Shown here: positions 5,933 through 6,927 of the stretch, in pieces
Layout: every line of letters starts with the position of its first letter
How positions within the stretch are numbered: position 1 is the stretch's first letter
Source of the DNA: Bacteroidales bacterium
Lineage (GTDB): Bacteria; Bacteroidota; Bacteroidia; Bacteroidales; P3
Direction of reading: 5' to 3'
Length of the DNA: 6,927 nt
Assembly: GCA_021443125.1 (NCBI GenBank)
Contig: JABUUQ010000002.1
Coordinates: 1,039,694-1,046,620 of the forward strand
The notes under the pieces: generated by a model
Seen by the model: only the letters and a program-made list of their open reading frames with translations
Databases searched by the model: none
What the model was told of the DNA's origin: nothing
Position numbers and translations under genes: made by a program

Positions 5933-5964
5933 GGCACAGAAATGTGCCGACAATAAAGTATTGT
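5933..5964 (+). terminator. Hairpins after rlmI, possible weak terminator
   Basis: GGCACA (5933-5938) and TGTGCC (5943-5948) form a perfect 6-bp stem closed by a GAAA tetraloop of the stable GNRA class. It begins 9 nt after the rlmI stop. A second stem ACAATA/TATTGT (5950-5955 and 5959-5964, loop AAG) follows directly. Neither has a run of T behind it, so intrinsic termination would be weak. RNA stabilisation at the mRNA end is an alternative. Confidence 0.4.
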
Positions 5965-5970
5965 TCAAAA

Positions 5971-6002
5971 TTTTGTCTATTCATTAAAATTCATTAACTT
6001 TG
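5971..6002 (+). promoter_or_regulatory. Promoter of the flippase gene
   Basis: TTTTG (5971-5975) and TAACTTTG (5995-6002) are separated by 19 nt, a near-ideal match to the Bacteroidota -33 TTTG / -7 TAnnTTTG pattern and the best in the window. Transcription should begin near 6009. The result is a leader of about 70 nt before the ATG at 6080. That leader is richer in G than its surroundings and contains two tiny overlapping open frames (6044-6064 and 6064-6087). Confidence 0.7.
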
Positions 6003-6079
6003 CAACCTTAATATTTTATTGCTTTTGTCGGTCTTTGGGACTGATGTGGCTTTGCCGTATCTAATGGTAAGCAAATTGA

Positions 6080-6927
6080 ATGCCTGAACAAAATTTAGAT
6101 AGCAGAAGAATAGCAAAAAATACTATTATTCTTTATGTAAGAATGATAGTTTTAATGCTTATAAGTCTATATACCAGCAGAGTTGTCCTTCATCTTTTGG
6201 GCGAAGACGACTATGGTATCTATAATGTTGTGGGTGGAGTTATTGCAATGTTCTCTATGCTTTCGCAAACCCTGTCAACAGCAATAAGCAGATTCCTTAC
6301 ATTTGAATTAGGCAAAGGAGATATTGGCAAATTAAGGAGAATTTTTTCGTCTTCCCTTATTATTCAGATGTTTATGTCTGTAATTATCATACTCTTAGCA
6401 GAAACTATTGCAGTATGGTTTTTGAATAATAGAATGAATATACCTTTGGAGAGAATGGATGCTGCAAGGTGGGTATTGCAATGTGCTTTGCTTATTTTCA
6501 TTATAAACCTTGTCAATGTGCCTTACAATGCAAGTGTGATTGCTCACGAGAAAATGGATACATTTGCATATATTGCTGTATTGGAAGGAGTTTTGAAACT
6601 TGTAGTAGCCTTTTTGCTTGCAGTGTCTTCTTATGATAAGTTGAAAGTTTATGCAGTGCTTTTGCTGATTGTTGATATTGCAACAAAATCCATTTATTTC
6701 TTTTATTGCAGACGACATTTTGCAGAATGTAAGTTTAAGTTTGCTTTCGACAAATCTCTAATCAAACAGATAGGTTCTTTTGCTGGTTGGAATTTATTGG
6801 GTAATGGTGCATGGATACTCAGCACCCATGGTGTGAATGTATTGACCAATGTATTTTTCCCTGTAAAAGTCAATGCAGCAAGGGGAATAGCAATGCAGGT
6901 TAATAGTGCCATCCAAAATTTTTCAAG
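6080..6927 (+). CDS. Wzx/MATE-like polysaccharide flippase, 5' part
   Basis: The first 282 codons of a multi-pass inner-membrane protein are visible and the gene runs off the window. Proteins of this kind (MOP superfamily: Wzx flippases and relatives) move lipid-linked sugar units across the membrane for capsule, O-antigen or exopolysaccharide synthesis. Evidence is the motif TSRVVLHLLGEDDYGIYNVV near residues 32-51, typical of Bacteroidota polysaccharide-biosynthesis flippases, and NAARGIAMQVNSAIQNF near 265-281. Hydrophobic segments lie at about 16-38, 50-66, 90-115, 131-147, 163-183 and 190-209. The ATG at 6080 (MPEQNLDSRRIAKNT) gives a short polar N terminus before the first helix, as expected. 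The gene lies behind its own promoter, so it probably begins a separate transcription unit, perhaps a surface-polysaccharide locus continuing to the right. The sugar substrate cannot be told. Confidence 0.85.
   Translation, partial: MPEQNLDSRRIAKNTIILYVRMIVLMLISLYTSRVVLHLLGEDDYGIYNVVGGVIAMFSMLSQTLSTAISRFLTFELGKGDIGKLRRIFSSSLIIQMFMSVIIILLAETIAVWFLNNRMNIPLERMDAARWVLQCALLIFIINLVNVPYNASVIAHEKMDTFAYIAVLEGVLKLVVAFLLAVSSYDKLKVYAVLLLIVDIATKSIYFFYCRRHFAECKFKFAFDKSLIKQIGSFAGWNLLGNGAWILSTHGVNVLTNVFFPVKVNAARGIAMQVNSAIQNFS

Noticed and set aside
1..6927. CRISPR array, insertion sequence, tRNA or defence system
   Set aside because: I found no regularly spaced repeats, transposase motifs, cloverleaf sequences or defence domains by eye; the window is mostly housekeeping genes.

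Overview
The window most likely comes from an AT-rich member of the Bacteroidota, probably an uncultured Bacteroidales-like lineage. Four observations support this. The primary sigma factor is the short form typical of the phylum (288 residues, no region 1.1). The end of the DnaX tau protein resembles the Bacteroidales DnaX tail as I remember it. TAnnTTTG-type promoter elements, the Bacteroidota -7 consensus, precede every transcription unit. Start codons have no clear Shine-Dalgarno sequences. I cannot name the species. I see no mobile element, CRISPR array, tRNA or rRNA.

Layout: (1) Positions 1-465 are an AT-rich non-coding leader with phased A-tracts and a -7-type element in front of dnaA. 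(2) dnaA (466-1884, +) encodes the replication initiator. (3) A perfect 16-bp hairpin (1865-1901) lies between the convergent dnaA and dnaX genes. (4) dnaX (minus strand, 3578 down to 1900) encodes the clamp-loader ATPase. Its frame 0 stops at 2427 after 383 residues (gamma). A run of nine A (2447-2455 on the coding strand) leads into a -1 frame that stays open to 1900, giving a 559-residue tau. (5) rpoD (4435 down to 3569, -) encodes the primary sigma factor. It lies upstream of dnaX and overlaps it by 10 nt, so the two form an operon behind a good Bacteroidota promoter. (6) A divergent non-coding region (4436-4738) separates rpoD from an RlmI-like rRNA methyltransferase (4739-5923, +). (7) After small hairpins and a near-ideal promoter (5971-6002) comes the start of a Wzx/MATE-like polysaccharide flippase (6080 to beyond 6927, +).

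Taken together, the core is a DNA-replication and transcription cluster: initiator, clamp loader and primary sigma. The two replication genes converge on one shared terminator. The most notable observation is the dnaX recoding site. Roughly 530 bases that look non-coding in a simple frame analysis are the tau-specific domain, reached by transcriptional slippage or ribosomal frameshifting at A9. DnaA and the sigma factor each also carry substitutions at normally conserved DNA-contact positions.
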